From contig CP136061.1 of assembly GCA_032622095.1 (NCBI GenBank), positions 116,630,754 to 116,694,753 on the forward strand: a DNA stretch of 64,000 nucleotides, given 5' to 3'. How positions within the stretch are numbered: the first letter of the stretch is position 1; every line of letters starts with the position of its first letter. Of this stretch, positions 32,907 through 44,050 are shown one piece after another. The translations under genes and the position numbers were made by a program. The notes beneath the pieces were generated by a model, which searched no databases, had not been told where the DNA came from, and saw only the letters and a program-made list of their open reading frames with translations. This stretch comes from Siphonodentalium dalli (taxonomy: Eukaryota > Mollusca > Scaphopoda > Gadilida > Siphonodentaliidae).

Positions 32907-35900
32907 TAGTGTGGTCGTGGTACGCAAAAAAAGGGGTCAACCCAGAAGAAATTGGTATACAAGCGATCTCGGTGTCATTCAACGCGGGAGAATCTCTGCT
33001 ACAACATATCCAAAATCCGCTAAAATCCGCTTTGGGCAAAATCCAGGATCCAAGATGGCGTCCAACATGGCCGCCTTTAGTCAAAAGAGATTCTGACTGA
33101 GATTAATTCGACATAATGAGAACAAATGTTGCCATATTAATACAAATGTATACATTTTTGCGAAGGTAAAGTATTATGCCACATATATATAGAAAAAATG
33201 GAACCCCTCGCCCCAGATGGCTGCCAAAATGGTGGCCTAAACTCGAAAATTTGAAATTTTTGCCTAATATCTTAAAGATCAATTCCTGTTGTTTGATAAT
33301 GGTTCAGACTGGCGACATTGATTAGTCATATTCATGTTAAGTCATCATCGGAGCAATGAAAGATACCATAAATGGGGTCCCAGTCTCATATACACCCTCA
33401 AAAATTTGATTTTACAGAACGCGGTATAAAATTCCACAAAAATCGCCATTGGGATTCCAGTCGTATATCAACAAGAAATGGACAGAACTGTACAATTTAA
33501 GTTGGGCATACCATTATCTATAATTACTCCAATTCAATGAAACCCAAATTGGCGCTTTGTCTTAAAATGGCTGCCAAAATGGCGGTCAAAATATGGAAAA
33601 TGGCAGATATTTAGAATGGTCGTCAGAGGGTTAGACCCAGAAGAAATTGGTAAAGAAACGGTTTTGTTGTCATTCGACGCGGGAGAATCTCGTGTATAAC
33701 ATATCCAAAATCCGCTAAAATCCGCTTTGGGGAAAATACAGAATTCAAGATGGCGTCCAACATGGTCGCCAATAATAATGAAAATGGCAAATATGTAGTT
33801 ATTCACGAAAACCCATTCGACAAAACGCCAATTCGGCACCAATACACATCATTGATTAAAATCAATGTTTTTTGTGGGTATGAGTAGCCAATCACGATTC
33901 AAAATGCTAAGATGGCTACCAAAATGGCCACCGAAAATTGTCGAAATTTAAGTTCTGCTCAGAGGAAAGCCGAAACAACACTTCGGTTGTGAGCTAACGA
34001 TGACAGACCTATTAAACATGTTGCCAATAATATACTTCCACAATCAGTTCAGCCCGAAATGTTCCAACTAAGCAGTATCTACTGCAGGATCCAACACGAT
34101 GTTCACTTATTACGAGGGACTATCTGGAAATTAATTAAAAATAAATTAAATTGCTACGAATCTGGATTATTTGAAAACACAGTGTCAACATTTCTACTTA
34201 TAACGACTATTCGGAACATCAAATATATGGGCATCGGTGGTAGTCCGGAAGCATCAGGCTATAATAGGTTTTCCAGTGCTGGCGAAAGTGAAAAGGACAG
34301 GAGGGAAAAGCGAATAATCTGGGGTTTATTTAATTGGTGGGCAAGTTGGTTATCGGAGCTGGGGAGTTTCAAAGTAAAATTATTTTCTTCAATATCAAGA
34401 GGAAAAATGAAAATTCGCACGTACATTGTATACCATTCACACTTTATGTGACAATTCCGTGTCATGCGATTGTGGGTATATACATGTGGATAGAAACATT
34501 CTAGTACATATATAGACGCACCTATATCTTCTACACATTTAGTGAATTTCATCAATGATATGTAGACACAATGTGCGTCACGGCTGGATCTGACCCGTAG
34601 GCGTAAAGGTATCAACCATTTAGCTTGATTAACTGGCATTTCAAGGTTGTCTTTGGATAGAAATGCCACATGAACATGGTGATTAACAACATGTTTGTCT
34701 AAGAAATGTGAACAATGAACATGTTATTTTCCGGATGTTAGACAATCAAACTGCCACATAAGGCGTTCATCCATGCTCATCAGAGCACGAAATATGTGCA
34801 AATTAATGACACGAAAACTATTTCATGCGGACGACGTACTCTAGACCTACATCCAACGTCATTTCCTATTAACTTTTATTGTTTGTACGGACGGTTTCGA
34901 GGTTTGAAAATCCCGTTTGTCCAAGAAAACCTCCACATACTTACGGAGTCGATGTGTAAACAATGTATGGGGATAGTTTCTTCATACATATATGTATTTG
35001 GCACACGTATTTTCTAGAACATAAGAGATCACCATTTACCGGAGAGTTGATATCTGGGAAGAGATCAGAGTAAAACTACTTTTCTTACATGTCGAATGGG
35101 GAATCCATGGGCTACATTTAGTTCCAGCTTGAAACTTGAAAATGATGGCCGAGCCCGAATAGTTAATATTTCGTCGCATCAGTGCTATAACGTAACCCAC
35201 ATTTTCAACTTTCCGAGAAAATGAAGGTTGAAGTTTTTAGACAACATTTCTCCTAATGTTGACAAAGCATGACGTATTGTTGTATTTATCCCAATGAAAA
35301 CTGACATTAGCTGTTCATTGAACCACATATTGTTTTCTGTTTATTCCCTCGTTTTCTTTTAAAAAGCAATAGCTTGTTTGGAGATATGACATGCCAGCGA
35401 CGATTCGTTTCCGTGCTATAATGAAGTTGTGCTAATAAATGCAGATTAAGCTAAATATGGTGGCAATCGCATGTGTCTATGAACTAAAAAGTGCCTATTC
35501 TACACTATGAAAATTCACCCATGTGCATCATCATACAGAAATGTGTGGAACAATCACAAAATTTAAATCACCAAATGATCACGTGACTAACATGGAGATA
35601 CTGCCATATAGCACACATTTTAGAATTCACAAACACAAAACAGAAGTCACGTGGACAACCTGAAGCGTCCGATTGGCTGCTGTTGGACATACGACCTCAT
35701 AGCACGAATAATTGTAAAGATCGCTGGAGATACGACATTTGCTTCACTGGTTTGTGCGAATATTTGTCATCCAATGCAAGGACAGTTTGGCCCATCGGAT
35801 TGGATTTTTTCTCACGATTCGAATGGTATCAAATACTCATTTCCCGCCAAAATGGATATACGACATTATAGCACTGATGAGTCGAGATTTTGTCAACCCG

Positions 35901-37209
35901 CGGGAAGCCACCAAAAGATTGAAAATAAATAGTTTTGATGTATATGAGCCACATACATGTATATGAGCCAACTATCAACTGCATCCACCACTCACAACTT
36001 CCATTATGTGATAAGCTGGGCAGAGTCTACCATTTTCGTTTTGGAACCATATTAGATAAAATTTATTGTTTCTTTTTGTCTATTTGGTCTATTTGATCAA
36101 TTATTTTGTAGACAAGATCTGTTCATCCCTAAATATCAAATGTGACCAGAACCCCAAAGTCGATTTTGGTTAAATTTCATACCACATTCGTTATAACTTA
36201 TTAGTGAAGGACCAGAGTAAACTATGATCTAATCTATTAGAAATGTCATTGCTGTAATGATCAGTTGACACGATCATTGAAAGAATATACCCATTGTTTC
36301 CCAGTTCAGAGAGCAACAAGTGATACACAGAAGTGATAGAAAATAGTATTTTTCACATCGGGTGGCCATTTTGGCAGCCATTTTTGGTACTGATTTTTAA
36401 GTTTTTATATAGAGCTAGCATAATGGCATCATAAAGAGGTATACATTCGTATTTATTTAGTCAATTTTATTCATCAACCACTACTTATAATGGATTGAAT
36501 GACACTGTGATCAATATCCGCCATTTTCCATATTTTGACCGCCATTTTGGCAGCCATTTTGAGACAAAGCGCCAATTTGGGTTTTATTGAATTGGAGTAT
36601 TTATAGATATTGGTATGCCCAACTTACATTGTACAGTTCTGTCCATTTCTTGTTGATATATGACTGTAATCACAATGGAGAGTTTTGTGGAATTTTATAC
36701 CGCGTTCTGTAAAATCGAATTTTTGAGGGTGTAGATGAGTCTGGGACCCCATTTATGGTATCTTTCATTGCTCCAATGATGAATTAACATGAATATGACT
36801 AATCAATGTCGCCAGTCTGAACCATTATCAAACAACAGGAGTTGATCTTTAAGATATTAGGCAAAAACTTCAAATGTTCTAGTTTAGGCCGCCATTTTGG
36901 CGGCCATCTGGGACGATGGGTTCCATTTTTGCCATAAACAGGTGGCACAACATTTTACCTTTGCAAAAATGTATACATTTGTATACATATGACAACATTT
37001 GTTCTCACTGTTATCGAATTAATCTCAGTCAGAGTATCTTTTGACTAACGGCAGCCATGTTGGACGCCATGTTGGATCCTGAATTTTGCCCAAAGCGGAT
37101 TTTAGCGGATTTTGGATATGTTATACACGAGATTCTCCCGCGTCGAATGACACCAAAACCGCTTCTATACCAATTTCTTCCGGGTCGAACCCTCTGACGA
37201 CCACACTAG
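32907..37209. mobile_element. 4.3-kb fold-back element inserted in the LINE, with TA duplication
   Basis: The terminal inverted repeats are about 700 bp (32907-33612 and ~36505-37209). They begin TAGTGTGGTCGT and share AATCCGCTAAAATCCGCTTT, GGCGTCCAACATGG and ACAGAACGCGGTATAAAATT. TA at 32905-32906 and 37210-37211 is the target duplication: removing the element and one TA rejoins the LINE endonuclease frame exactly (SDN then TVNSYG). The 2.9-kb interior holds no recognisable transposase; inner inverted AAAATGGCC-rich stretches occur near 33900 and 36360. Its arms are related to those at 21456-25870. Confidence 0.92.
33614..33790. repeat. Extra terminal segment of the same fold-back family
   Basis: GGTCGTCAGAGGGTTAGACC followed by the AGAAGAAATTGGTA and ATCCGCTAAAATCCGCTTT phrases repeats the outermost ~170 bp of the right arm, in the same orientation as the left terminus. 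It looks like a nested or duplicated terminus inside the left arm. Confidence 0.8.
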
Positions 37210-37631
37210 TATTGTCAGATGAAGCTCTGCGTTCGCACTTGAAGTGCGTAACATGAGGGATAACTCTATATATATCATGGAGTTCTGCAAATGAATCGCT
37301 ATCGTTATTCGTGTTTATTTCAAGATCAGTTGTTTCGTTAAGTTGACCGCATCTAGCATTCAAGTCTCCCATAAGACATATATACTTATATCGTTTAGAA
37401 AGTTCTAACTTGGTACTTTCCAATTCTGAAAACATTTCTAGGGAAGAGAATCCGCTATTTTCTGGAGGAATATATGTGATGCCAAAAACGATATCATCTG
37501 GACAATGAGATACATGTTTGCTTAATTTAATCCAAATAGTATGCTTTGAATCTTGTTCAATGATAACAATTCCCGAAGCTAGTTCTGTTTTGTATAAAAC
37601 ACAGATTCCTCCAGATTTTGTTTGAGAGAGC
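37210..37631 (-). mobile_element. LINE endonuclease, 5' portion, truncated
   Basis: The minus strand carries the apurinic-type endonuclease middle: SGGICVLYK, then DIVFGITYIPPENS, and ICLMGDLNARCG with the conserved GDLNAR motif, ending FKCERRASSDNT where the fold-back element cuts in. Sequence resumes at 32906 in frame. The N-terminal part of the domain and all of ORF1 are missing: the LINE ends at ~37631, where the EGF-exon array begins. This is typical of 5' truncation during reverse transcription, but could also be a later rearrangement. Confidence 0.9.
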
Positions 37632-37980
37632 GATTCAGGGCTGGTTTTCTTTGCACAAATAATTAGACGTCATGGAAACATGTATTGGTATATTTTAAAA
37701 CGAAGTAATATTAAGTGATGCCTGCCACTATGCAAGATCGTGACGTCGAGAGTGCGTGTGGGATGTTATTAAAAAAACTTTCAAAATGTTAAAAAGTAAT
37801 TAATTTCGTGCCTCAACAAGCATCAGTTGGACATTTCAAACAACAAATAAGATTATACATTGCGCCCGGTATTCATGTGCGACAGTTTCTTACACTCATT
37901 ATTTGTTTGGTGGTATTGAAAACTCATTATCAGTATTAAAAAACTACCTAGTATATATAATTTTATTTCGTTAATTACAG

Positions 37981-38085
37981 ACGACTGTGACGGAATGGAA
38001 TGTGGTAATGACTGGTGTGACACTAGGACCGGGGAGTGTAATTGCTTTCCAGGATGGAGTTCACCAGAAACGGGTTGTAACACAA
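37981..38085 (+). CDS. EGF-like exon 1 of the array
   Basis: EGF-like domains are small disulphide-bonded modules of secreted and cell-surface proteins. This 105-bp block follows TTAATTACAG and precedes GTTAGT, so it looks like an internal exon. Its 34 whole codons carry six cysteines (residues 2, 7, 12, 19, 21, 32; C-x4-C-x4-C-x6-C-x-C-x10-C) and end with the EGF hallmark CNCFPGWSSPETGC. It starts with two bases and ends with one base of a split codon: phase 1 at both ends, the usual phase of shuffled EGF exons. The join between copies would make AAC (Asn), giving a 35-residue period. No initiator or terminal exon is identified, so the parent gene is unknown. Here residue 5 is Met and residue 10 Asp. 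Confidence 0.8.
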
Positions 38086-38708
38086 GTTAGTATTGTGCGT
38101 TTGGTAAACGAAGCCATATCTGATGGGTCATATTTGAGGCAATTTTGAGCGGAATGATCGCTGCGATGGGGCTGCTTCGTCTTGGGGGTACTGTAGTGCC
38201 TGACTGCTTTCACCACTAAAACTTCTCGCTCGCGGTTCTCTAGTGTGATTGATCACGACAAGGACGTGACTAAAATAGCGTAAAATATAGGTATCATAAA
38301 TTCTCTCTCGATGCGACACCTGTGTCCATATTTTCCTTGACTTTAAGTCTCGAATAAAACATTCAGGGCTGGTTTTCTTTGCACAAATAATTAGACGTCA
38401 TGGAAACATGTATTGGTATATTTTAAAAAGAAGTAATATTAAGTGATGCCTGCCACTATGCAAGATCGTGACGTCGAGGGTGCGTGCGGGATGTTATTAA
38501 AAAAACTTTCAAAATGTTAAAAAGTAATTAATTTCGTGCCTCAACCAGCATCAGTTGGACATTTCAAACAACAAATAAGGTTATACATTGCGCCCGGTAT
38601 TCATGTGCGACAGTTTCTTACACTCATTATTTGTTTGGTGGTATTGAAAACTCATTATCAGTATTAAAAAACTACCTAGTATATATAATTTTATTTCGTT
38701 AAATACAG

Positions 38709-38813
38709 ACGACTGTGACGGAATGGAATGTGGTAATGGCTGGTGTGACACTAGGACCGGGGAGTGTAATTGCTTTCCAGGATGGAGTTCACCAGAAACG
38801 GGTTGTAACACAA
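38709..38813 (+). CDS. EGF-like exon 2 of the array
   Basis: All six cysteines are kept; residue 5 is Met and residue 10 is Gly (ECGNGWC). The acceptor is TTAAATACAG, a variant shared only with exon 5. The donor is CAA/GTTAGT. It is in phase with exons 1 and 3. Confidence 0.8.
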
Positions 38814-39436
38814 GTTAGTATTGTGCATTTGGTAAACGAAGCCATATCTGATGGGTCATATTTGCGGCAATTTTGAGCGGAATGATCGCTGCGATGAGGC
38901 TGCTTCGTCTTGGGGGTACTGTAGTGCCTGACTGCTTTCACCACTAAAACTACTCGCTCGCGGTTCTCTAGTGTGATTGATCACGACAAGGACGTGACTA
39001 AAATAGCGTAAAATATAGGTATAATAAATTCTCTCTCGATGCGACACCTATGTCCATATTTTCCTTGACTATAAGTCTGGAATAAAACATTCAGGGCTGG
39101 TTTTGTTTGCACAAATAATTAGACGTCATGGAAACATGTATTGGTATATTTTAAAACGAAGTAATATTAAGTGATGCCTGCCACTATTCAAGATCGTGAC
39201 GTCGAGGGTGCGTGCGGGATGTTATTAAAAAAACTTTCAAAATGTTAAAAAGTAAATAATTTCGTGCCTCAACCAGCATCAGTTGGACATTTCAAACAAC
39301 AAATAAGGTTATACATTGCGCCCGGTATTCATGTGCGACAGTTTCTTACACTCATTATTTGTTTGGTGGTATTGAAAACTCATTATCAGTATTAAAAAAC
39401 TTCCTAGTATATATAATTTTATTTCGTTAATTACAG

Positions 39437-39541
39437 ACGACTGTGGCGGAGTGGAATGTGGTAATGACTGGTGTGACACTAGGACCGGGGAGTATAATTG
39501 CTTTCCAGGATGGAGTTCACCAGAAACGGGTTGTAACACAA
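39437..39541 (+). CDS. EGF-like exon 3 of the array, one cysteine lost
   Basis: Splice borders and phases are intact, but Cys19 is Tyr (TAT for TGT) and residue 3 is Gly. Losing Cys19 removes a partner of a core EGF disulphide, so this repeat would probably misfold or be degenerate. Confidence 0.72.
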
Positions 39542-40164
39542 GTTAGTATTGTGCGTTTGGTAAACGAAGCCATATCTGATGGGTCATATTTGAGGCAATT
39601 TTGAGCGGAATGATCGCTGCGATGGGGCTGCTTCGTCTTGGGGGTACTGTAGTGCCTGACTGCTTTCACCACTAAAACTTCTCGCTCGCGGTTCTCTAGT
39701 GTGATTGATCACGACAAGGACGTGATTAAAATAGCGTAAAATATAGGTATCATAAATTCTCTCTCGATGCGACACCTGTGTCCATATTTTCCTTGACTTT
39801 AAGTCTCGAATAAAACATTCAGGGCTGGTTTTCTTTGCACAAATAATTAGACGTCATGGAAACATGTATTGGTATATTTTAAAACGAAGTAATATTAAGT
39901 GATGCCTGCCACTATTCAAGATCGTGACGTCGAGGGTGCGTGCGGGATGTTATTAAAAAAACTTTCAAAATGTTAAAAAGTAATTAATTTCGTGCCTCAA
40001 CCAGCATCAGTTGGACATTTCAAACAACAAATAAGGTTATACATTGCGCCCGGTATTCATGTGCGACAGTTTCTTACACTCATTATTTGTTTGGTGGTAT
40101 TGAAAACTCATTATCAGTATTAAAAAACTTCCTAGTATATATAATTTTATTTCGTTAATTACAG

Positions 40165-40269
40165 ACGACTGTGACGGAGTGGAATGTGGTAATGGCTGGT
40201 GTGACACTAGGACCGGGGAGTGTAATTGCTTTCCAGGATGGAGTTCACCAGAAACGGGTTGTAACACAA
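40165..40269 (+). CDS. EGF-like exon 4 of the array
   Basis: Six cysteines are present; residue 5 is Val and residue 10 Gly. The acceptor is TTAATTACAG and the donor CAA/GTTAGT. Confidence 0.8.
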
Positions 40270-40892
40270 GTTAGTATTGTGCGTTTGGTAAACGAAGCCA
40301 TATCTGATGGGTCATATTTGAGGCAATTTTGAGCGGAATGATCGCTGCGATGGGGCTGCTTCGTCTTAGGGGTACTGTAGTGCCTGACTGCTTTGACCAC
40401 TAAAACTTCTCGCTCGCGGTTCTCTAGTGTGATTGATCACGACAAGGACGTGACTAAAATAGCGTAAAATATAGGTATCATAAATTCTCTCTCGATGCGA
40501 CACCTGTGTCCATATTTTCCTTGACTTTAAGTCTCGAATAAAACATTCAGGGCTGGTTTTCTTTGCACAAATAATTAGACGTCATGGAAACATGTACTGG
40601 TATATTTTAAAAAGAAGTAATATTAAGTGATGCCTGCCACTATGCAAGATCGTGACGTCGAGGGTGCGTGCGGGATGTTATTAAAAAAACTTTCAAAATG
40701 TTAAAAAGTAATTAATTTCGTGCCTCAACCAGCATCAGTTGGACATTTCAAACAACAAATAAGGTTATACATTGCGCCCGGTATTCATGTGCGACAGTTT
40801 CTTACACTCATTATTTGTTTGGTGGTATTGAAAACTCATTATCAGTATTAAAAAACTACCTAGTATATATAATTTTATTTCGTTAAATACAG

Positions 40893-40997
40893 ACGACTGT
40901 GACGGAATGGAATGTGGTAATGGCTGGTGTGACACTAGGACCGGGGAGTGTAATTGCTTTCCAGGATGGAGTTCACCAGAAACGGGTTGTAACACAA
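40893..40997 (+). CDS. EGF-like exon 5 of the array
   Basis: The exon sequence appears identical to exon 2 (Met5, Gly10, acceptor TTAAATACAG). The following intron carries several private changes, such as TCTTTGGGG and GATGGGACAC. Confidence 0.8.
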
Positions 40998-41620
40998 GTT
41001 AGTATTGTGCGTTTGGTAAACGAAGCCATATCTGATGGGTCATATTTGAGGCAATTTTGAGCGGAATGATCGCTGCGATGAGGCTGCTTCGTCTTTGGGG
41101 TACTGTAGTGCCTGACTGCTTTCACCACTAAAACTACTCGCTCGCGGTTGTCTAGTATGATTGATCACGACAAGGACATGACTAAAATAGCGTAAAATAG
41201 AGGTATAATAAATTCTCTCTCGATGGGACACCTATGTCCATATTTTCCTTGACTATAAGTCTCGAAAAAAACATTCAGGGCTGGTTTTCTTTGCACAAAT
41301 AATTAGACGTCATGGAAACATGTATTGGTATATTTTAAAAAGAAGTAATATTAAGTGATGCCTGCCACTATGCAAGATTGTGACGTCGAGGGTGCGTGCG
41401 GGATGTTATTAAAAAAACTTTCAAAATGTTAAAAAGTAATTAATTTCGTGCCTCAACAAGAATCAGTTGGACATTTCAAACAACAAATAAGGTTATACAT
41501 TGCGCCCGGTATTCATGTGCGACAGTTTCTTACACTCATTATTTGTTTGGTGGTATTGAAAACTCATTATCAGTATTAAAAAACTACCTTGTATATATAA
41601 TTTTATTTCGTTAATTACAG

Positions 41621-41725
41621 ACGACTGTGACGGAGTGGAATGTGGTAATGACTGGTGTGACACTAGGACCGGGGAGTGTAATTGCTTTCCAGGATGGAGT
41701 TCACCAGAAACGGGTTGTAACACAA
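41621..41725 (+). CDS. EGF-like exon 6 of the array
   Basis: Six cysteines are present; Val5, Asp10. The intron after it shares a run of variants with the intron after exon 2. Confidence 0.8.
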
Positions 41726-42348
41726 GTTAGTATTGTGCATTTGGTAAACGAAGCCATATCTGATGGGTCATATTTGCGGCAATTTTGAGCGGAATGATCG
41801 CTGCGATGAGGCTGCTTCGTCTTGGGGGTACTGTAGTGCCTGACTGCTTTCACCACTAAAACTACTCGCTCGCGGTTCTCTAGTGTGATTGATCACGACA
41901 AGGACGTGACTAAAATAGCGTAAAATATAGGTATAATAAATTCTCTCTCGATGCGACACCTATGTCCATATTTTCCTTGACTATAAGTCTGGAATAAAAC
42001 ATTCAGGGCTGGTTTTGTTTGCACAAATAATTAGACGTCATGGAAACATGTATTGGTATATTTTAAAACGAAGTAATATTAAGTGATGCCTGCCACTATT
42101 CAAGATCGTGACGTCGAGGGTGCGTGCGGGATGTTATTAAAAAAACTTTCAAAATGTTAAAAAGTAAATAATTTCGTGCCTCAACCAGCATCAGTTGGAC
42201 ATTTCAAACAACAAATAAGGTTATACATTGCGCCCGGTATTCATGTGCGACAGTTTCTTACACTCATTATTTGTTTGGTGGTATTGAAAACTCATTATCA
42301 GTATTAAAAAACTTCCTAGTATATATAATTTTATTTCGTTAATTACAG

Positions 42349-42453
42349 ACGACTGTGACGGAGTGGAATGTGGTAATGACTGGTGTGACACTAGGACCGG
42401 GGAGTGTAATTGCTTTCCAGGATGGAGTTCACCAGAAACGGGTTGTAACACAA
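42349..42453 (+). CDS. EGF-like exon 7 of the array
   Basis: Six cysteines are present; Val5, Asp10. The intron before it shares variants (TTTTGTTTGC, AAAGTAAATAAT) with that before exon 3. Confidence 0.8.
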
Positions 42454-43077
42454 GTTAGTATTGTGCGTTTGGTAAACGAAGCCATATCTGATGGGTCATA
42501 TTTGCGGCAATTTTGAGCGGAATGATCGCTGCGATGAGGCTGCTTCGTCTTGGGGGTACTGTAGTGCCTGACTGCTTTCACCACTAAAACTTCTCGCTCG
42601 CGGTTCTCTAGTGTGATTGATCACGACAAGGACGTGACTAAAATAGCGTAAAATATAGGTATAATAAATTCTCTCTCGATGCGACACCTATGTCCATATT
42701 TTCCTTGACTATAAGTCTCGAATAAAACATTCAGGGCTGGTTTTCTTTGCACAAATAATTAGACCTCATGGAAACATGTATTGGTATATTTTAAAACGAA
42801 GTAATATTAAGCGATGACTGCCACTATGCAAGATCGTGACGTCGAGGGTGCGTGCGGGATGTTATTAAAAAAATCTTTCAAAATGTGAAAAAGTAATTAA
42901 TTTCGTGCCTCAACAAGAATCAGTTGGACATTTCAAACAACAAATAAGGTTATACTTTGCGCCCGGTATTCATGTGCGACAGTTTCTTACACTCATTATT
43001 TGTTTGGTTGTATTGAAAACTCATTATCAGTATTAAAAAACTACCTAGTATATATAATTTTATTTCGTTAATTACAG

Positions 43078-43182
43078 ACGACTGTGACGGAATGGAATGT
43101 GGTAATGACTGGTGTGACACTAGGACCGGGGAGTGTAATTGCTTTCCAGGATGGAGTTCACCAGAAACGGGCTGTATCACAA
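43078..43182 (+). CDS. EGF-like exon 8 of the array (last)
   Basis: Six cysteines are present; Met5, Asp10. The end differs: GGC for GGT (silent Gly31) and Asn33 to Ile. The unit then leaves the repeat consensus 46 bp after the donor. A downstream acceptor exon was not found, so whether a gene continues is open. Confidence 0.78.
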
Positions 43183-43228
43183 GTTAGTATTGTGCGTTTG
43201 GTAAACGAAGCCATATCTGGTGGGTCAT

Positions 43229-43721
43229 ATGTAACATATATACACTTCAATTTATTTTCTGTGGACAAATATTATAGAAACATCTGTTTAGAACGAAGTT
43301 ATACTTAGTGGCTGGTCATTTGCAAACTTAAACACGTGACGTGTGGCCAATGGAAGGGGACCATCATTCACAATTTTGGTAATTGTGTATGCAAAACAAT
43401 AAAGTGACTCCTGTCGACTGGCAACTCGTTGGCTATTCCATATACACGACAGTATAAATAAATCAAAAAGTTAATTTCAAATTTATAATTATGCTGATAT
43501 ATGCACAGCAGTGATCATCGCATTTTTAATTAGTCTATATGTCTTGTTTTGTCTCCTTTTTCACTTCATGCATATCTCTGTGTTATATGTTTTATACCAT
43601 TTGTCTCTCACCTCTCGATCTCTAGTTCTATCGTTACATTACGCAAATACTGTTATGTTCCGAGGAGATGGCTTTCTATTCTGACTTTGATGTCAAAACA
43701 TATCTCTCAGACTTACCACAC
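43229..43721. other. Spacer right of the array, nothing recognised
   Basis: No further EGF-type cysteine pattern and no obvious terminal exon. Confidence 0.5.
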
Positions 43722-44050
43722 TTAAAGTGATGTGAAACACTCCGGTAGGTGATCAAATAGAAATGGAGAATAACCTTGGCCAAAGTAGTATTTTCTACAA
43801 ATATTATATCCAAATTGACAACAAACACCGTCATTCTTATATATTAATTACATACAGTGACTCTCGATGGCGAAATCGTTGGGACTTCCCGAAATCGTTT
43901 CGTTAGCTTATCGCAGATAGTAGCGTCCAGAATCGAGAAGTAAATATTTACAATTGCGCGTAGTTCAGACGATGTATTCTATGGAGTGGTAAGGTCGTTT
44001 GTTTGAAATTTTCGGCGATGTTACTAGAATGCTATATTCCACCAGTTGGC
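43722..44050 (-). repeat. Dispersed ~370-bp repeat, copy 2 (inverted)
   Basis: Reverse complement of the family at 7199-7567: TTAAAGTGATGTGAAACACTCC at the left, TATATTAATTACATACAGTG, GTAAATATTTACAATTG and ATTCTATGGAGTGGTA at the right. Confidence 0.75.

Larger units (their letters stand above)
37632..43228 (+). repeat. 728-bp tandem array carrying EGF-like exons, ~7.7 units
   Basis: Units begin at 37632, 38360, 39088, 39816 and so on, with constant 728-bp spacing except one extra base in the last. Copies differ at only a few per cent of positions, including introns. Each unit starts ATTCAGGGCTGGTTTTC, holds a 105-bp EGF-like exon ~350 bp in, and ends after a ~623-bp intron. The array stops 46 bp past the last exon, where GGTCATATTT becomes GGTCATATGT. 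The 76- and 63-codon minus-strand frames that repeat through it are shadows. Confidence 0.97.

Noticed and set aside
34059-35966. Frames of 60-136 codons within the 4.3-kb fold-back element, as a possible transposase
   Set aside because: None shows DDE, zinc-finger or other transposase motifs, and they overlap on both strands.
37853-43180. Repeated minus-strand frames of 76 and 63 codons
   Set aside because: The 76-codon frames are antisense to the EGF exons and the 63-codon frames lie in the introns; both repeat only because the 728-bp unit repeats.
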